A DNA stretch of 64,000 nucleotides from Rhizobacter sp. OV335. GTDB lineage: Bacteria; Pseudomonadota; Gammaproteobacteria; Burkholderiales; Burkholderiaceae_C. A program made the position numbers and the translations under genes. The stretch lies in the NCBI RefSeq assembly GCF_900142965.1, contig NZ_FRCQ01000004.1, positions 1-64,000 on the forward strand. The letters run 5' to 3'. A model generated the notes under the pieces. The model searched no databases and had not been told where the DNA came from. It was given only the letters and a program-made list of their open reading frames with translations. Positions within the stretch are counted from its first letter, which is position 1. Each line of letters begins with the position of its first letter. Shown here one piece after another: positions 1-13,900 of the stretch.

Positions 1-6
1 GCCCCA

Positions 7-51
7 AAAGCGAAACCCCCGTCACCTTGGGAGGAGACGGGGGTTGGCTTT
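7..51 (-). terminator. Rho-independent terminator of the rRNA operon
   Basis: Long inverted repeat just beyond the 5S gene. The arms at 7-23 and 36-51 pair almost perfectly (core GACGGGGG with CCCCCGTC, extended by AAAGC/GCTTT). On the minus strand the hairpin is followed by TTTT and then GGGG, so the U-tract is short. It lies where transcription of the minus-strand operon should end. Confidence 0.8.
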
Positions 52-59
52 ATTAATAG

Positions 60-172
60 CCTGACGATGTCCTACTTTCACACGGGAACCCGCACTATCA
101 TCGGCGCTGAGGCGTTTCACTGTCCTGTTCGGGATGGGAAGGAGTGGGACCACCTCGCTATGGTCATCAGGC
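60..172 (-). rRNA. rrf: 5S ribosomal RNA
   Basis: Last gene of the rRNA operon, read on the minus strand. The 5' end begins GCCTGATGACCATAGCGAGG and the two ends pair to form the usual 5S helix I. The length of about 113 nt is normal for a betaproteobacterium. The 5S-23S spacer (about 173-368) holds no tRNA gene that I can see. Confidence 0.95.
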
Positions 173-360
173 TTAACTTGTTGCCGCCGAGCACCTGTGG
201 GGTGCTTTGCGACCAATTGGTAGAGTCGAAGCTTCGTGGAATTGAACCACGCAAGCGGAATCAGCGGTGGTCTTTCGACCGGTGAACTTGATTGCGTCCA
301 AGGATATTCGTTGGAAGAACTGCACAACGCTTGTCCTCAGACAGCTTTGATCGTTGGATC

Positions 361-369
361 AAAGTTATA

Positions 370-377
<8 letters not shown>
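361..377 (-). repeat. 23S rRNA processing stem, 3' arm
   Basis: The 17-base string AAAGTTATAGGGTCAAG at 361-377 is a perfect inverted copy of the bases at 3239-3255. The two arms bracket the 23S gene and would form the long stem that RNase III cuts in bacterial pre-rRNA. The mature 23S ends lie inside or at the base of this stem. Confidence 0.85.
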
Positions 378-3246
<2,869 letters not shown>

Positions 3247-3450
3247 TATAACTTTGACGCCCACACGCGGTGAGCATCGGTCAATGACTGTTTGAGTATT
3301 TCGCGTTATGCCGTTCTTCAAAACTCGCTTCAATCGATTTCTCGATCAACTCAAGTTGAATATCTGTTGACGCAATCAAGTTCGTCATCGGCGGCACGGT
3401 GCATCCCTTTCGGTCTGCTTTCCGCCGACAACGCTGATTTTCGACTCTAC

Positions 3451-3466
3451 AAATTGTTAAAGAGCA
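3451..3466 (-). promoter_or_regulatory. boxA antitermination element in the 16S-23S spacer
   Basis: On the minus strand this reads TGCTCTTTAACAATTT, a very good match to the rRNA boxA that loads the Nus antitermination complex. It sits in the roughly 330-base spacer between tRNA-Ala and 23S (3256-3583), which otherwise contains only processing sequence and no gene. Confidence 0.75.
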
Positions 3467-3583
3467 ACAGCCGATTCTTTCGAACCGCTGACGAAAACAG
3501 CCTGGCGGGAACACCAAGCTGCTTGCGTCAGCGACGATTTCTTCTTCTTCAAGAGAACGCCTTCTTCAAAGACGTTGGTACAT

Positions 3584-3659
3584 TGGTGGAGGATGACGGG
3601 ATCGAACCGACGACCCCCTGCTTGCAAAGCAGGTGCTCTCCCAGCTGAGCTAATCCCCC
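3584..3659 (-). tRNA. tRNA-Ala (anticodon TGC)
   Basis: 76-nt cloverleaf on the minus strand with CCA encoded. The acceptor GGGGGAT pairs with the 3' strand ATCCTCC (the last pair is a wobble). The anticodon loop is TTTGCAA with anticodon TGC, and the T-loop is GGTTCGATCCC. It is the second spacer tRNA of the operon, 9 nt from tRNA-Ile. Confidence 0.97.
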
Positions 3660-3668
3660 GATGGAAGT

Positions 3669-3745
3669 TGGTGGGTCTAGTTGGGCTCGAACCAACGACC
3701 CCCGCCTTATCAAGACGGTGCTCTAACCAGCTGAGCTACAGACCC
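3669..3745 (-). tRNA. tRNA-Ile (anticodon GAT)
   Basis: 77-nt cloverleaf on the minus strand with CCA encoded. The acceptor GGGTCTG pairs with TAGACCC, the anticodon is GAT and the T-loop is GGTTCGAGCCC. It lies between 16S and tRNA-Ala, the standard order in proteobacterial rRNA operons. Confidence 0.97.
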
Positions 3746-3831
3746 TTGTTCCGGATTGAACCGTTCTCTTGAACTGTTGTCACAACAGCCGATAAGCGTG
3801 GGCGCTAAAAATTGAGCACCATTTTTTCCAG

Positions 3832-5361
<1,530 letters not shown>

Positions 5362-5483
5362 CGATCTTGATAAATTACTCAAAGAATTGAAGTGAACTTC
5401 ACTTCTATGAGCGTTTAAGGTCCATGAGACCTCGAGTCTTGCGACTCTTCGGCACTCGCCTTCTAACGCCCACACTTATCGGC

Positions 5484-5501
5484 TGTTAATTTTTAAAGAG
5501 C
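5484..5501 (-). promoter_or_regulatory. boxA-like element in the rRNA leader
   Basis: On the minus strand GCTCTTTAAAAATTAACA lies about 120 nt upstream of 16S. It resembles the spacer boxA and fits the leader antitermination site that lets RNA polymerase ignore Rho across the operon. Confidence 0.6.
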
Positions 5502-5688
5502 TGCAAACCGGCTTCGCCGTCTTGCTTTGCTGTTCGATCTATCTCGTTCAGCGCAGCCTTAGACTGTAGCACCTTTTTGCTCGACTTCAACAACTTGCTT
5601 GATTTTTTTCGTCCGCCGCTTTCGCCGCCTGCCGAAACCAATCTGTTGCCTTGGTCGCTTCGTTGATTTGTCATCAGCGAAGCCCACG

Positions 5689-5717
5689 ATTATGCACAGA
5701 CGTCTTGGGATCGTCAA
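5689..5717 (-). promoter_or_regulatory. Promoter of the rRNA operon
   Basis: On the minus strand, -35 TTGACG (5712-5717) and -10 CATAAT (5689-5694) are separated by exactly 17 bases. An AT-rich stretch (ACAAAATTACA) lies just upstream and could be an UP element. Transcription would start near 5682, leaving a leader of about 320 nt before 16S. The rest of 5362-5915 is leader sequence on one side and an upstream region shared with the divergent small gene on the other. I see no second clear promoter. Confidence 0.75.
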
Positions 5718-5915
5718 CACCATAACCCCTGTAATTTTGTCGGGATTCTCTGAAATGCCGCGACACACCGAGAGTCCCTTCATTCCGCCGCCGGGGCTTC
5801 GCAGGCGGCGAGCCATCGGCGAGAATCCGCGCCCTGCCCCCGTTGGGAGGCGCGTCCGGCCGTCTGGTGGCAAACAGCGGTCGGCGTTGATAGAGCCAAC
5901 ATACAAGAGACCCCG

Positions 5916-6164
5916 ATGTACGACACGCCCTTCGTCAACAACCCCTTCGAATCGACTATTGACCCCGGCACCGTCCTGCAACGCGTTGAACAGTCGGCTG
6001 GCATCGCCCAGCTGCAACGCCGCGTGTTCGCCCGTGCCGACAAACTGCGCGGCGTCGCCGCCGACCTGATGGAGCACGACGCCAAGATCGAGGCGCTGTT
6101 CGCGAACGGCCCCCGCGCCGGTACCGCGCTCAAGAAAACGACCAAGGGCAAGGCCGAGGCCTGA
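5916..6164 (+). CDS. Small protein of unknown function
   Basis: An 82-residue protein encoded divergently from the rRNA operon. It starts at an ATG with a modest purine-rich site (AAGAGA) 7-12 nt upstream. The sequence is soluble-looking: a charged amphipathic middle (about residues 23-60, with many Arg/Asp/Glu) followed by a Lys/Ala-rich tail. There is no signal peptide or membrane segment. Codon use is typical of the genome, with G or C at most third positions, which supports real coding. I do not recognise a family. The next gene begins about 135 nt downstream after a pyrimidine-rich stretch, so it is probably a single-gene unit. Confidence 0.55.
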   Translation: MYDTPFVNNPFESTIDPGTVLQRVEQSAGIAQLQRRVFARADKLRGVAADLMEHDAKIEALFANGPRAGTALKKTTKGKAEA

Positions 6165-6300
6165 TCCCCCCGCGCAGCGCGGCCTGCTGTCCGGTCCGCG
6201 CTGCGCCCTCTCCCTTACCCCTCCGCCCTACCCTCCACCCCTCGCCGGACCCCGCTCACCCCAGAGCCGTGGCGCCCGTGCCGACCCAGGGCAACAATGC

Positions 6301-7383
6301 GTGAGCATGACGGCCCTCCCAGACGACCTCGCCGTGCCCGCTCCGCGCGCGGCCATCGCCTTGGCATGGAGCATCTTCTGCGTGCTGATGGTCACCATCG
6401 GCATCCAGGATCACCTGCGGCAAGGCGGCACCACGCTGTGGAAGCCGCTGCTCTGGGAAGGCAGTTCGCTGCTGGTCGCGAGCCTCATCGGCGCGCTGCA
6501 ATGGCGCCGCGTCGCCCGGCACGACGCGCTGCTCAACCGCCCCTGGCGCTGGTTCTGGTTGCGGCTGCGCTGGTTGCCGCTGATCGCACCGGCCTTCGTC
6601 TGCGCCGTCTATGCGCTGCGCCACGCGGTCCACGCGGCGCTCGATTCGCCCTACCCGCACGACCCGTGGCCGGTGGTGTTCCGCTACGAGACGCTGAAGT
6701 TCTCGATCTTCTACCTGCTGTTCGTCGCCGTGGTGTTCGGCCTGCGCTCGCATGCAGCAATGACGCAGGCGCGGTGGCGGCTGGAGCGCGAGAGCCGCCT
6801 CGCGAAGAGCGCGCAGCTGCTGCAACTGGCGCAGCAGATCGAGCCCCACTTCCTGTTCAACGCGCTCAACACGATTGCCTCGACGGTGCACACCGATCCC
6901 GACCTGGCCGATTCGCTGCTGACGCGCCTGGCCGCGCTGCTGCGTGCCGCCACCGACCTGGCGCGCCGCCCGGAAAGCGCGCTGTGCGATGAGCTGGCGC
7001 TGCTCGAGGCCTATGCCGCGATCATGCGCGAGCGCTTCGCCGACCGCGTCGAGATCGTGTTCGAGTTCGACCCCACCGCGCAGTCCTGCCTCGTGCCGAC
7101 GCTGCTGTTGCAGCCCCTGCTGGAGAACGCGTTCCGCCACGGGGTCGAGCGCCGACTGCAGCCCACGCGCATCGTCGTGCGCACCCGGCGCGCGGGCGCC
7201 CGCCTGAGCCTCGAGGTGGAGGACGACGCCGGCGAGCTGCACGGCACGCCGACGCCCGGCGTCGGCCTCGCCAACCTGCAACAGCGCTTGGTCGCGCGCC
7301 ACGGCGCCGACGCGTCCTTCACCTTGCAGCCCCGTCCCGAAGGCGGCGTGCTGGCCCGCATCGAGCTGCCATGCGTGTGCTGA
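6301..7383 (+). CDS. LytS/AlgZ-type sensor histidine kinase
   Basis: Membrane histidine kinase of the His_kinase (PF06580) class, 360 residues. The N-terminal ~150 residues carry about four hydrophobic segments. The phospho-acceptor box is QIEPHFLFNALN with His183, typical of LytS/YehU kinases. The ATP-binding part shows the N-box LLQPLLENAFRHG and the G-box TPGVGLANLQQRL. The start is a GTG at 6301 with an ATG two codons later; only a weak AGGG site lies upstream, so either is possible. The last 13 nt overlap the response regulator gene, so kinase and regulator are translationally coupled. The input signal is not evident. Confidence 0.9.
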   Translation: MSMTALPDDLAVPAPRAAIALAWSIFCVLMVTIGIQDHLRQGGTTLWKPLLWEGSSLLVASLIGALQWRRVARHDALLNRPWRWFWLRLRWLPLIAPAFVCAVYALRHAVHAALDSPYPHDPWPVVFRYETLKFSIFYLLFVAVVFGLRSHAAMTQARWRLERESRLAKSAQLLQLAQQIEPHFLFNALNTIASTVHTDPDLADSLLTRLAALLRAATDLARRPESALCDELALLEAYAAIMRERFADRVEIVFEFDPTAQSCLVPTLLLQPLLENAFRHGVERRLQPTRIVVRTRRAGARLSLEVEDDAGELHGTPTPGVGLANLQQRLVARHGADASFTLQPRPEGGVLARIELPCVC

Positions 7384-8075
7384 TCGTCGACGACGAAACG
7401 CCGGCACGCGAGCGCCTGCGCCGCCAACTGCTCGCCTTCGACGATGTCGACGTCGTCGGCCAGGCCCGCGATGCCGCCGAGTCCCTCTCCGCGGTCGCCA
7501 CGCTGGCGCCCGACGCGCTGTTCCTCGACGTGCAGATGCCCGGCCCGAGCGGGCTGGACGTCGCCGCCTCGCTGCCCGACCCGGCGCCCGCGGTCGTCTT
7601 CGTCACCGCGCACGACCGCTACGCGGTGCAGGCCTTCGACGCGGCCGCGGTCGACTACCTGCTGAAGCCGGTCGATCCGCAGCGCCTCGCGCAGTCGGTG
7701 CAGCGCCTGCGCGAACGCATCGCCGCCCCGCGCCGGCCGGCGCGGCCTGCGCAGCTGCTGGTGGCCGAGCGCGGCCGCACCGAGGTGGTGGCGGTCGCCG
7801 AGCTGCTGTGGCTCGAAGCGGCCGACAACTACGTCGTGCTGCACACCGCCGACCGCGCGCCGCTGCTGCGCCGCACGCTGGGCGGGCTGCTGGCCGACCT
7901 GGGCCCGGGCTTCGTGCGCACGCACCGCGGGGCAGCCGTCGCGCTGGCGCAGGTGCGGCAGATCGAGCCGCTCGGCAAGGGCGATGCGCTCGTGCACCTG
8001 CCCGCGGGCCAGTCGGCACCGTGCAGCCGCCAGTTCCGCGCCGAATTGCTCGCGCAGTTGGCCACCTTGCGCTGA
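7371..8075 (+). CDS. LytTR-family response regulator (AlgR/LytR type)
   Basis: DNA-binding response regulator of 234 residues and partner of the overlapping kinase. Residues 1-120 form the receiver domain, with acidic residues Asp7-Asp8, phospho-acceptor Asp53 in FLDVQMPG, the conserved Thr in FVTAHD and Lys in LLKPVD. Residues ~135-234 form a LytTR DNA-binding domain, with the typical LLWLEAADNYVVLHT and FVRTHRGAAV blocks. LytTR regulators often control exopolysaccharide, membrane or surface genes. The membrane acyltransferase 97 nt downstream is a reasonable target, by inference. Confidence 0.93.
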   Translation: MRVLIVDDETPARERLRRQLLAFDDVDVVGQARDAAESLSAVATLAPDALFLDVQMPGPSGLDVAASLPDPAPAVVFVTAHDRYAVQAFDAAAVDYLLKPVDPQRLAQSVQRLRERIAAPRRPARPAQLLVAERGRTEVVAVAELLWLEAADNYVVLHTADRAPLLRRTLGGLLADLGPGFVRTHRGAAVALAQVRQIEPLGKGDALVHLPAGQSAPCSRQFRAELLAQLATLR

Positions 8076-8172
8076 TCCGCTTCGCCCCGCCGGGGACACG
8101 CTTCGTCCCGGCAGGCTCGCCACGCGGCGCGCCCAGCCTCAGGCTGACGGCATCCCTGCCACGGAGGCGCCC

Positions 8173-9363
8173 ATGACCATCCCGTCCGACGACACCACCC
8201 GCCGCTACCCGCTCGACTGGCTGCGCATCGCCGCGTTCGCGCTGCTCGTTCCCTACCACGTGGGCATGTACTACGTGAGCTGGGACTGGCACATCAAGAG
8301 CCCGCGCTGGCAGCTCTGGCTCGAACCGTGGATGCAGATGCTGTCGCCCTGGCGCATGGACCTGCTCTTCATCGTCTCCGGCGCCGCCACCGCGCTGATG
8401 CTGCACGACCACGCGCCCAGCGTGCCGTGGCTGCGCCGGCGCAGCGCGCGCCTTCTGCTGCCGCTGCTGCTGGGCATGCTGGTGATCGTGCCGCCGCAGT
8501 CGTATTTCGAGGTGCAGCGCCGCTTCGGCTACACCGGCAGCTACCTCGACTTCCTGCCGCTGTACCTGCGCGGCGAGAACGCCGGCTTCTGCGACGCACT
8601 GCACGGCTGCCTGGTGCTGCCGACCTGGAACCACCTCTGGTACCTGCCCTACCTGTTCGCGTACACGCTGCTGCTGTGGGGGCTGCTGCGCCTGTGGCCC
8701 GGCGCGATCGACGCGCTGGCGTCGGCGGCGCTGCGTGCCTTGCGCGGCGTCGGCCTGCTGCTGGTGCCGATCGCACTGCTGTTCGTGTCGCGCCTGCTGC
8801 TCGCCCGCCGTTTCTCGGCCACGCATGCATTGGTCGACGACTGGTTCCTGCACCTGCAGTACCTCGGCATGTTCCTGTTCGGCGCGGTCGTCGCACGGGG
8901 CCTGCCGATGATGCTGCGGGCGCTGGCCTGGCGCTGGCCGGCATTGGTCGCGGCGCTCGCCGGCTGGGCCGTGCTGCAGTTCCTGGCGATGTCGGGCGAG
9001 GGCCAGCCGTGGATGCGGGCGCTCGCGTTCTCGGTGCTGCAATGGAGCGCGCTGGTGGCTGCGCTCGGCTTCGCGCAGCGCCATGCCGACGTCGATGCGC
9101 CCTGCCGCCGAACGCTCGCCGAGGCGGTGTTCCCGCTCTACCTGCTGCACCAGACGCTGATCATCCTGCTGGCACACGCGCTGCTGCCGTGGGCGCTGCC
9201 CTTCGAAGCGGAAGCGCCGCTGCTGGTCGCCGGGACCTTCGCCCTCGGCTGGCTGGGCTACCGCCTCGCGCTGCGCAGCGGGCCGCTGCGCATCCTGTTC
9301 GGGCTCAAGCCGGCAGCAGCAGTTCGCGACGCTCGCCGAACTGTCGCCACCCACCGCGCGTGA
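8173..9363 (+). CDS. Acyltransferase family 3 membrane protein
   Basis: Integral membrane protein of 396 residues of the acyltransferase_3 family (PF01757; OatA/NodX/MdoC-like), which O-acylates sugars at the cell surface. It begins RRYPLDWLRIAAFALLVPYHV, where the Asp-Trp-Leu-Arg segment and the membrane His are the family hallmark. About ten hydrophobic segments follow, and HQTLIILLAH lies near the end. The chosen ATG at 8173 has ACGGAGG about 5 nt upstream; a longer in-frame extension upstream lacks family similarity. The last 59 bp overlap the convergent acetyltransferase gene. The substrate is unknown. Confidence 0.88.
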   Translation: MTIPSDDTTRRYPLDWLRIAAFALLVPYHVGMYYVSWDWHIKSPRWQLWLEPWMQMLSPWRMDLLFIVSGAATALMLHDHAPSVPWLRRRSARLLLPLLLGMLVIVPPQSYFEVQRRFGYTGSYLDFLPLYLRGENAGFCDALHGCLVLPTWNHLWYLPYLFAYTLLLWGLLRLWPGAIDALASAALRALRGVGLLLVPIALLFVSRLLLARRFSATHALVDDWFLHLQYLGMFLFGAVVARGLPMMLRALAWRWPALVAALAGWAVLQFLAMSGEGQPWMRALAFSVLQWSALVAALGFAQRHADVDAPCRRTLAEAVFPLYLLHQTLIILLAHALLPWALPFEAEAPLLVAGTFALGWLGYRLALRSGPLRILFGLKPAAAVRDARRTVATHRA

Positions 9364-9934
9364 AAGCCCGCGCGATCTGGTCGCGCGAGGCCGCCGCCAC
9401 CGCGGCCACCATCTGCCGCAGCAGCGTCTCGTCATCCGGGGTCGCCGCGCGCAGGCGCAGATCGCCGGTGCCGACCGCGGCACCCAGCGCCGGTGCCGCC
9501 TCGAAGCGCAGCGTGTCGCGCTGGGTCCTGAAACCCAGGCCGGCCAGGAAGGCCAGCCGCGCGTCGCCGTGCGTCTGCCATTGCGGCGTGCGCGGCGGGT
9601 GATCGTGGCAGTGGCCCACGGTCGTCAGGCCCGCGTCCGCCATCGCGCGGCGGGCGCCCTCCAGCAACGCCCGTCCGATGGCATCGGCCTCGCCGTCCCA
9701 GGGCAGGTTCAGCAGCACGATGTCGAGCGGCCGGCCGACCCGCGGCAAGGCCCAGAACGCGACACGCCCGCAGGGACGGCCGTCGCGCCACGCGACGAAG
9801 CACCACTCGGGGCGCGACGATCCCGAGGCGAACAGCCCGTCGAGGTAGCGCACGGTGTCGTCGACGTGTTCAGGCGCGGTCTCCACCGCCGCGAACTGCC
9901 GCACGCTGTCCGCTTGCCGGATCTCGAATGTCAT
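9305..9934 (-). CDS. GNAT-family acetyltransferase
   Basis: A 209-residue protein that looks like a GCN5-related N-acetyltransferase. The N-terminal half has the usual sequence FVAWRDGRPCGRVAFW (strands 2-4) and then a segment with IGRALLEGARRAMADAG in the position of the acetyl-CoA-binding helix. The C-terminal half, ending with a Glu/Leu-rich tail, is less typical. Its ATG overlaps the stop of the upstream deacetylase gene (TCAT at 9931-9934 on the plus strand), so it is translationally coupled to it. An acetyltransferase directly after an acetyl-amine deacetylase suggests opposing activities on related substrates, which is inference. It ends inside the convergent acyltransferase gene. Confidence 0.75.
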   Translation of the reverse strand: MTFEIRQADSVRQFAAVETAPEHVDDTVRYLDGLFASGSSRPEWCFVAWRDGRPCGRVAFWALPRVGRPLDIVLLNLPWDGEADAIGRALLEGARRAMADAGLTTVGHCHDHPPRTPQWQTHGDARLAFLAGLGFRTQRDTLRFEAAPALGAAVGTGDLRLRAATPDDETLLRQMVAAVAAASRDQIARAFTRGGWRQFGERRELLLPA

Positions 9935-10980
9935 GCCGCCCCCTTCTCGAAGCCTTCCAGCACGTTGACCGCGTTGACGCCGACCTCGGCCACCGCGTAG
10001 CCGCCCTCGAACACGAACACCGTCGGCAGTTGCAGCCCGGCGATGTCGCGCCCGACCTGCAGGTAGTCGGCGCTGCCCAGCGCGAAGCTGGAGATCGGGT
10101 CACCCTCGAAGGTGTCGACGCCGAGCGACACCACCAGCGCCTGCGCGCCGAAGCGGACCAGCGCTTCTCGCGCGGTGTCCAGCGCGGCGCGCCAGCGCTT
10201 GAAGTCGGTGCCGCGCGGCAGCGGCAGGTTCAGGTTCGCGCCTTCGCCGTCGCCGCTGCCGCGCTCGTCGGCATGGCCGAGGTAGAACGGGTATTCGGTG
10301 CGCGGATCGCCGTGCAGCGACACGGTCAGCACGTCGCCGCGCGCGTAGAAGATGCTCTGCGTGCCGTTGCCGTGGTGGTAGTCGACATCGAGCACCGCGA
10401 CGCGCTCGAAGCCGCCGTCGCGCAGCGTCTGCGCCGCCAGCGCCGCATTGTTGAGGAAGCAGTAGCCGCCGAAGAAATCGGCGCCGGCGTGGTGGCCCGG
10501 CGGGCGCGTCAGCGCGAAGGCGCTGCGCTGCGTGCGGCCCTCCACCGCCTGTGCCGCATCGACCGCGCACGCGGCACCGGCCCGCGCCGCCTGCCAGGTG
10601 CCGGCCGTCAGCGGCGTGCCGGCGTCGAACGAGAACAGGCCCATGCGCGCCGCGAAGTTGTCGGGCAGCACGTCGGCGCGGAAGCCGCGCACCGGCCACA
10701 CCGACGGCAACGCGTCGACCTGCGCATTCGCCGGATCGAGCGCGACCCAGTCGTCCCAGGCCCGCGACAGGAAATCGAGATAGCGCCCGCTGTGGATGCG
10801 CCGCAGCACGTCCATCGGCACCTCGCCCGGCTCGCGCAGCTCGCCGAGCGGGCGCCGCTTCAGCTCGGCCAGCACGTGGTCGAGCCGATCGGGCACCTCG
10901 TGGCACGGCACCAGCCGGCCGCGGTACATCTCGTGCCGCCCGGCATGCAGGTGATGCACCGGGTTGTGGACCGTCAACAT
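9931..10980 (-). CDS. aphA: Acetylpolyamine amidohydrolase-type deacetylase (HDAC fold)
   Basis: Zinc-dependent deacetylase of 349 residues that closely follows acetylpolyamine amidohydrolase (~341 residues). APAH removes acetyl groups from acetylated putrescine, spermidine or cadaverine. Visible features are RPPGHHAG with the catalytic pair His163-His164, zinc ligands Asp200 and His202 in LDVDYHHGNG, Asp289 in SLGVDTFEGDP, and Tyr328 in FEGGYAV. The N-terminal MYRGRLVPCHEVPDR also fits APAH rather than AcuC. The ATG at 10980 shares one base with the stop of the helicase gene (TGATG), and its own stop overlaps the acetyltransferase start. The true substrate could be another acetylated amine. 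Confidence 0.85.
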   Translation of the reverse strand: MLTVHNPVHHLHAGRHEMYRGRLVPCHEVPDRLDHVLAELKRRPLGELREPGEVPMDVLRRIHSGRYLDFLSRAWDDWVALDPANAQVDALPSVWPVRGFRADVLPDNFAARMGLFSFDAGTPLTAGTWQAARAGAACAVDAAQAVEGRTQRSAFALTRPPGHHAGADFFGGYCFLNNAALAAQTLRDGGFERVAVLDVDYHHGNGTQSIFYARGDVLTVSLHGDPRTEYPFYLGHADERGSGDGEGANLNLPLPRGTDFKRWRAALDTAREALVRFGAQALVVSLGVDTFEGDPISSFALGSADYLQVGRDIAGLQLPTVFVFEGGYAVAEVGVNAVNVLEGFEKGAA

Positions 10981-13900
10981 CAGTCGCCCTCCTTCGGCGC
11001 GCCATCGGACAGCGGCTTGAAGAGATCGTCGAAATCTTCGGCGTTCAACGCCGCGTCGCTCGCCACGCCCTTCAGCAGCAGGTCCGCGAGCCCGGCCTTG
11101 CGGGCCTGCAGCTCGATCATCTTGTCTTCGACCGTGCCGCTGGCCAGCAGCTTGTAGACGAACACCGGCTTGTCCTGCCCGATCCGGTAGGCACGGTCGA
11201 TGGCCTGCTGCTCGACCGCCGGGTTCCACCAGGGGTCATACAGGATCACGGTGTCGGCCGCGGTCAGGTTCAGCCCGACGCCACCGGCCTTCAGGCTGAT
11301 CAGGAACAGCGGCACCTCGCCCTGCTGGAACTGCGCGACCAGCCCGGCCCGGTCATCGGTCTCGCCGGTGAGCAGCAGATAGGGCAGCTTCAGCCGCACC
11401 AGCTCCGGCTCGATCAGCGCCAGCATCTCGGTGAACTGCGAGAACAGCAGCACGCGCCGGCCGTCTTCCACCAGCGTCGGCAACAGGTCGAGCAGCAGCT
11501 CCAGCTTGGCCGACGGCGCGGCCTTGCCGGCGGCAGCCTGGGCATCGCCCTTCAGCAGCCGCGGATCGCAGCACACCTGGCGCAGCTTCAGCAGCGCGTC
11601 CAGCACCATGATCTGGCTGCGCGCGAGGCCCTGCTTCTCGATCGCGTCGCGCAGCTTCTCGTCCATCGTCGCGCGCACCGTCTCGTACAGGTCGGCCTGC
11701 GCACCGGACAACTCCACGCGCAGCAGCGTCTCGGTCTTGGCCGGCAGCTCCTGCGCCACCTGCTGCTTGGTGCGGCGCAGGATGAACGGCCGCACGCGCC
11801 GCGCGAGGTGCTGGGCCTGCAGGTGATCCTGCCGCTTCTCGATCGGCTGGCGGTAGCGCTCGCGGAACTGCAGCTCGCTGCCGAGCAGGCCCGGGCAGAC
11901 GAAATCCATCAGGCTCCACAGCTCGCCCAGGTGGTTCTCGAGCGGCGTGCCGCTCAGGCACAACCGGTGCTGCGCGCGCAGCCCCTTCAGCGCGAGCGCG
12001 GCTTGGCTGCGGCTGTTCTTGATGCGCTGCGCCTCGTCGAGCACGACGTAGTGCCAGTCCTGCGCGGCCAGCACGTCGATGTCGCGCACCGCCAGCGGGT
12101 AGCTGGTGATCACCAGGTGCGCCTGGCCGAGGCGCTCGAAGTGCTGCATGCGCCGCGCGCCATGCAGCACCAGCGTCTTCAGCTGCGGCGTGAAGCGCTG
12201 CGCCTCGGTGTGCCAGTTGTCGACCAGGCTGGTCGGCACGACGACGAGCGACGGCCGGTCGAGCCGGCCGGCGTCGAGCTCGCCCTGCAGCAACGCGAGC
12301 GTCTGCAGCGTCTTGCCCAGGCCCATGTCGTCGGCCAGCACGCCACCGAGCCTGGCACGGCGCAGGAAATCCATCCACGCCAGCCCGTCGAGCTGGTAGT
12401 GGCGCAGCGTGGCGTTCACGTGGGGCGACGGCTCGACCGGCGGCAGCCCGTTGCCGTTGCCCAGGCCGCGCAGTTCGCGGATCAGCGCATCGAGGCTCGG
12501 CGGCGCGACGACGCGCGCGCCGGTGGTCAGCGCGTCGAGCGTGCCGAGGTCGAAGCGCGACAGCTGCACGCTGGCATCGGCGGCCTTCATCGTCGGCTTC
12601 TCGAACACGCCGCGCAGCCAGTCGAGCAGCGGCGCGATGCGCTGCACCGGCACGCGCAGCAACCGCTGGCGCGCCGGCGCGCCGAGCGGCAGCGGTGCCG
12701 ACGGCGGCGCCTCGCCCGGCCACGGCACCAGCACCTCGCCGGTGCCGGCGCGCAGCGCGCTGTCGACCTTCAGCCAGCCGCTCTGCACCAGCCCGACCAG
12801 CAGCGGCACCAGGTTCACCGGCTGGCCCTCGACGGTCAGCTTCAGGCCGAGTCGGAACCACTCGCTGCCCGGGTCCTGCTGCAGGTCGACGGTCCAGTCG
12901 TCGGCCTCGTGCAGCTCGAACGGAAAATCGTCGTCGATCTCGACCAGCCAGCCCTGCTCCTTCAGGCGCGGCACTTCCTGCGTCAGCAGCTGCGGCCATT
13001 GGTCGCGCTGCTGCGGCACGAAGATCATCGGCTGGCCCTCGAGCGCCACGCCATAGCCGGCGCTGACGATGCGGCCGCTGCCGAAGGTGGATTGCCGCTG
13101 CATCGCGGCACCCGCCGCGAGGCTCCACGGGCGCAGGCGCAGCGGGTCGGTCATCGCCCGCACGGCCGCGGCCTCGGCGTCGGCATCGCGATCGAAGCGC
13201 GTCAGCTGCGCGGTGGTGGCGCCGCTGACGCGGGTCGCATCGAGGAAGGTCGCCTCGGCCTGCCCGGCCGGCAGGTGGTAGTCCACCGGCGGCATGCCCG
13301 GCACGCGGTAGCGCAGCAGCAGTTGCACCGAGGCCTGGCGCGGCGCGTGGTCGCTGACCAGCGGGCGGCTCGCGCGGGTGCCGAAACGCTGGTGCAGCAT
13401 CGCCTCGGAGGCGGCGTCGACGCAGGTGCCCAGCCGCAGCACCGGCACCAGCGCCAGCGTGCCGAGGTTGCGCAGCGCACGCGCCCGCTCGTCGGGCACC
13501 GGCAACTGCAACCCGCGCTGCACCGCCAGGCCTTGCAGCCGCTCGGTGAAGGACGACAGCAGCTCGGCCGGCACCGGCGGCATGCGCGACAGCCAGTCGA
13601 CCACCGGCGCATCCGGGGACACGCCCTGCAGCGCGGCCGGCCGCAGCGCCAACCCGCCGAGGTCGATCGCCTGCGGCTCGGGCAGCATCACGACGACCAC
13701 CGGCTCGTCCTCGGGGCCGCGCCACTGCGTGTGCCAGTCGCCCATCTCGTCGGCGAACCAGTGCAGCGAGACGGGCAGCGGTTCGTCGACGCGCTGCGCC
13801 GCCGCACCGGGCGGATGCGGCAGCTCGCCGAGCGACGGCGGCACGATCCAGGCGCGCCCGCTGCGCAGGATCAGCTCGACCACGGCCAGCGCGTCGCGGC

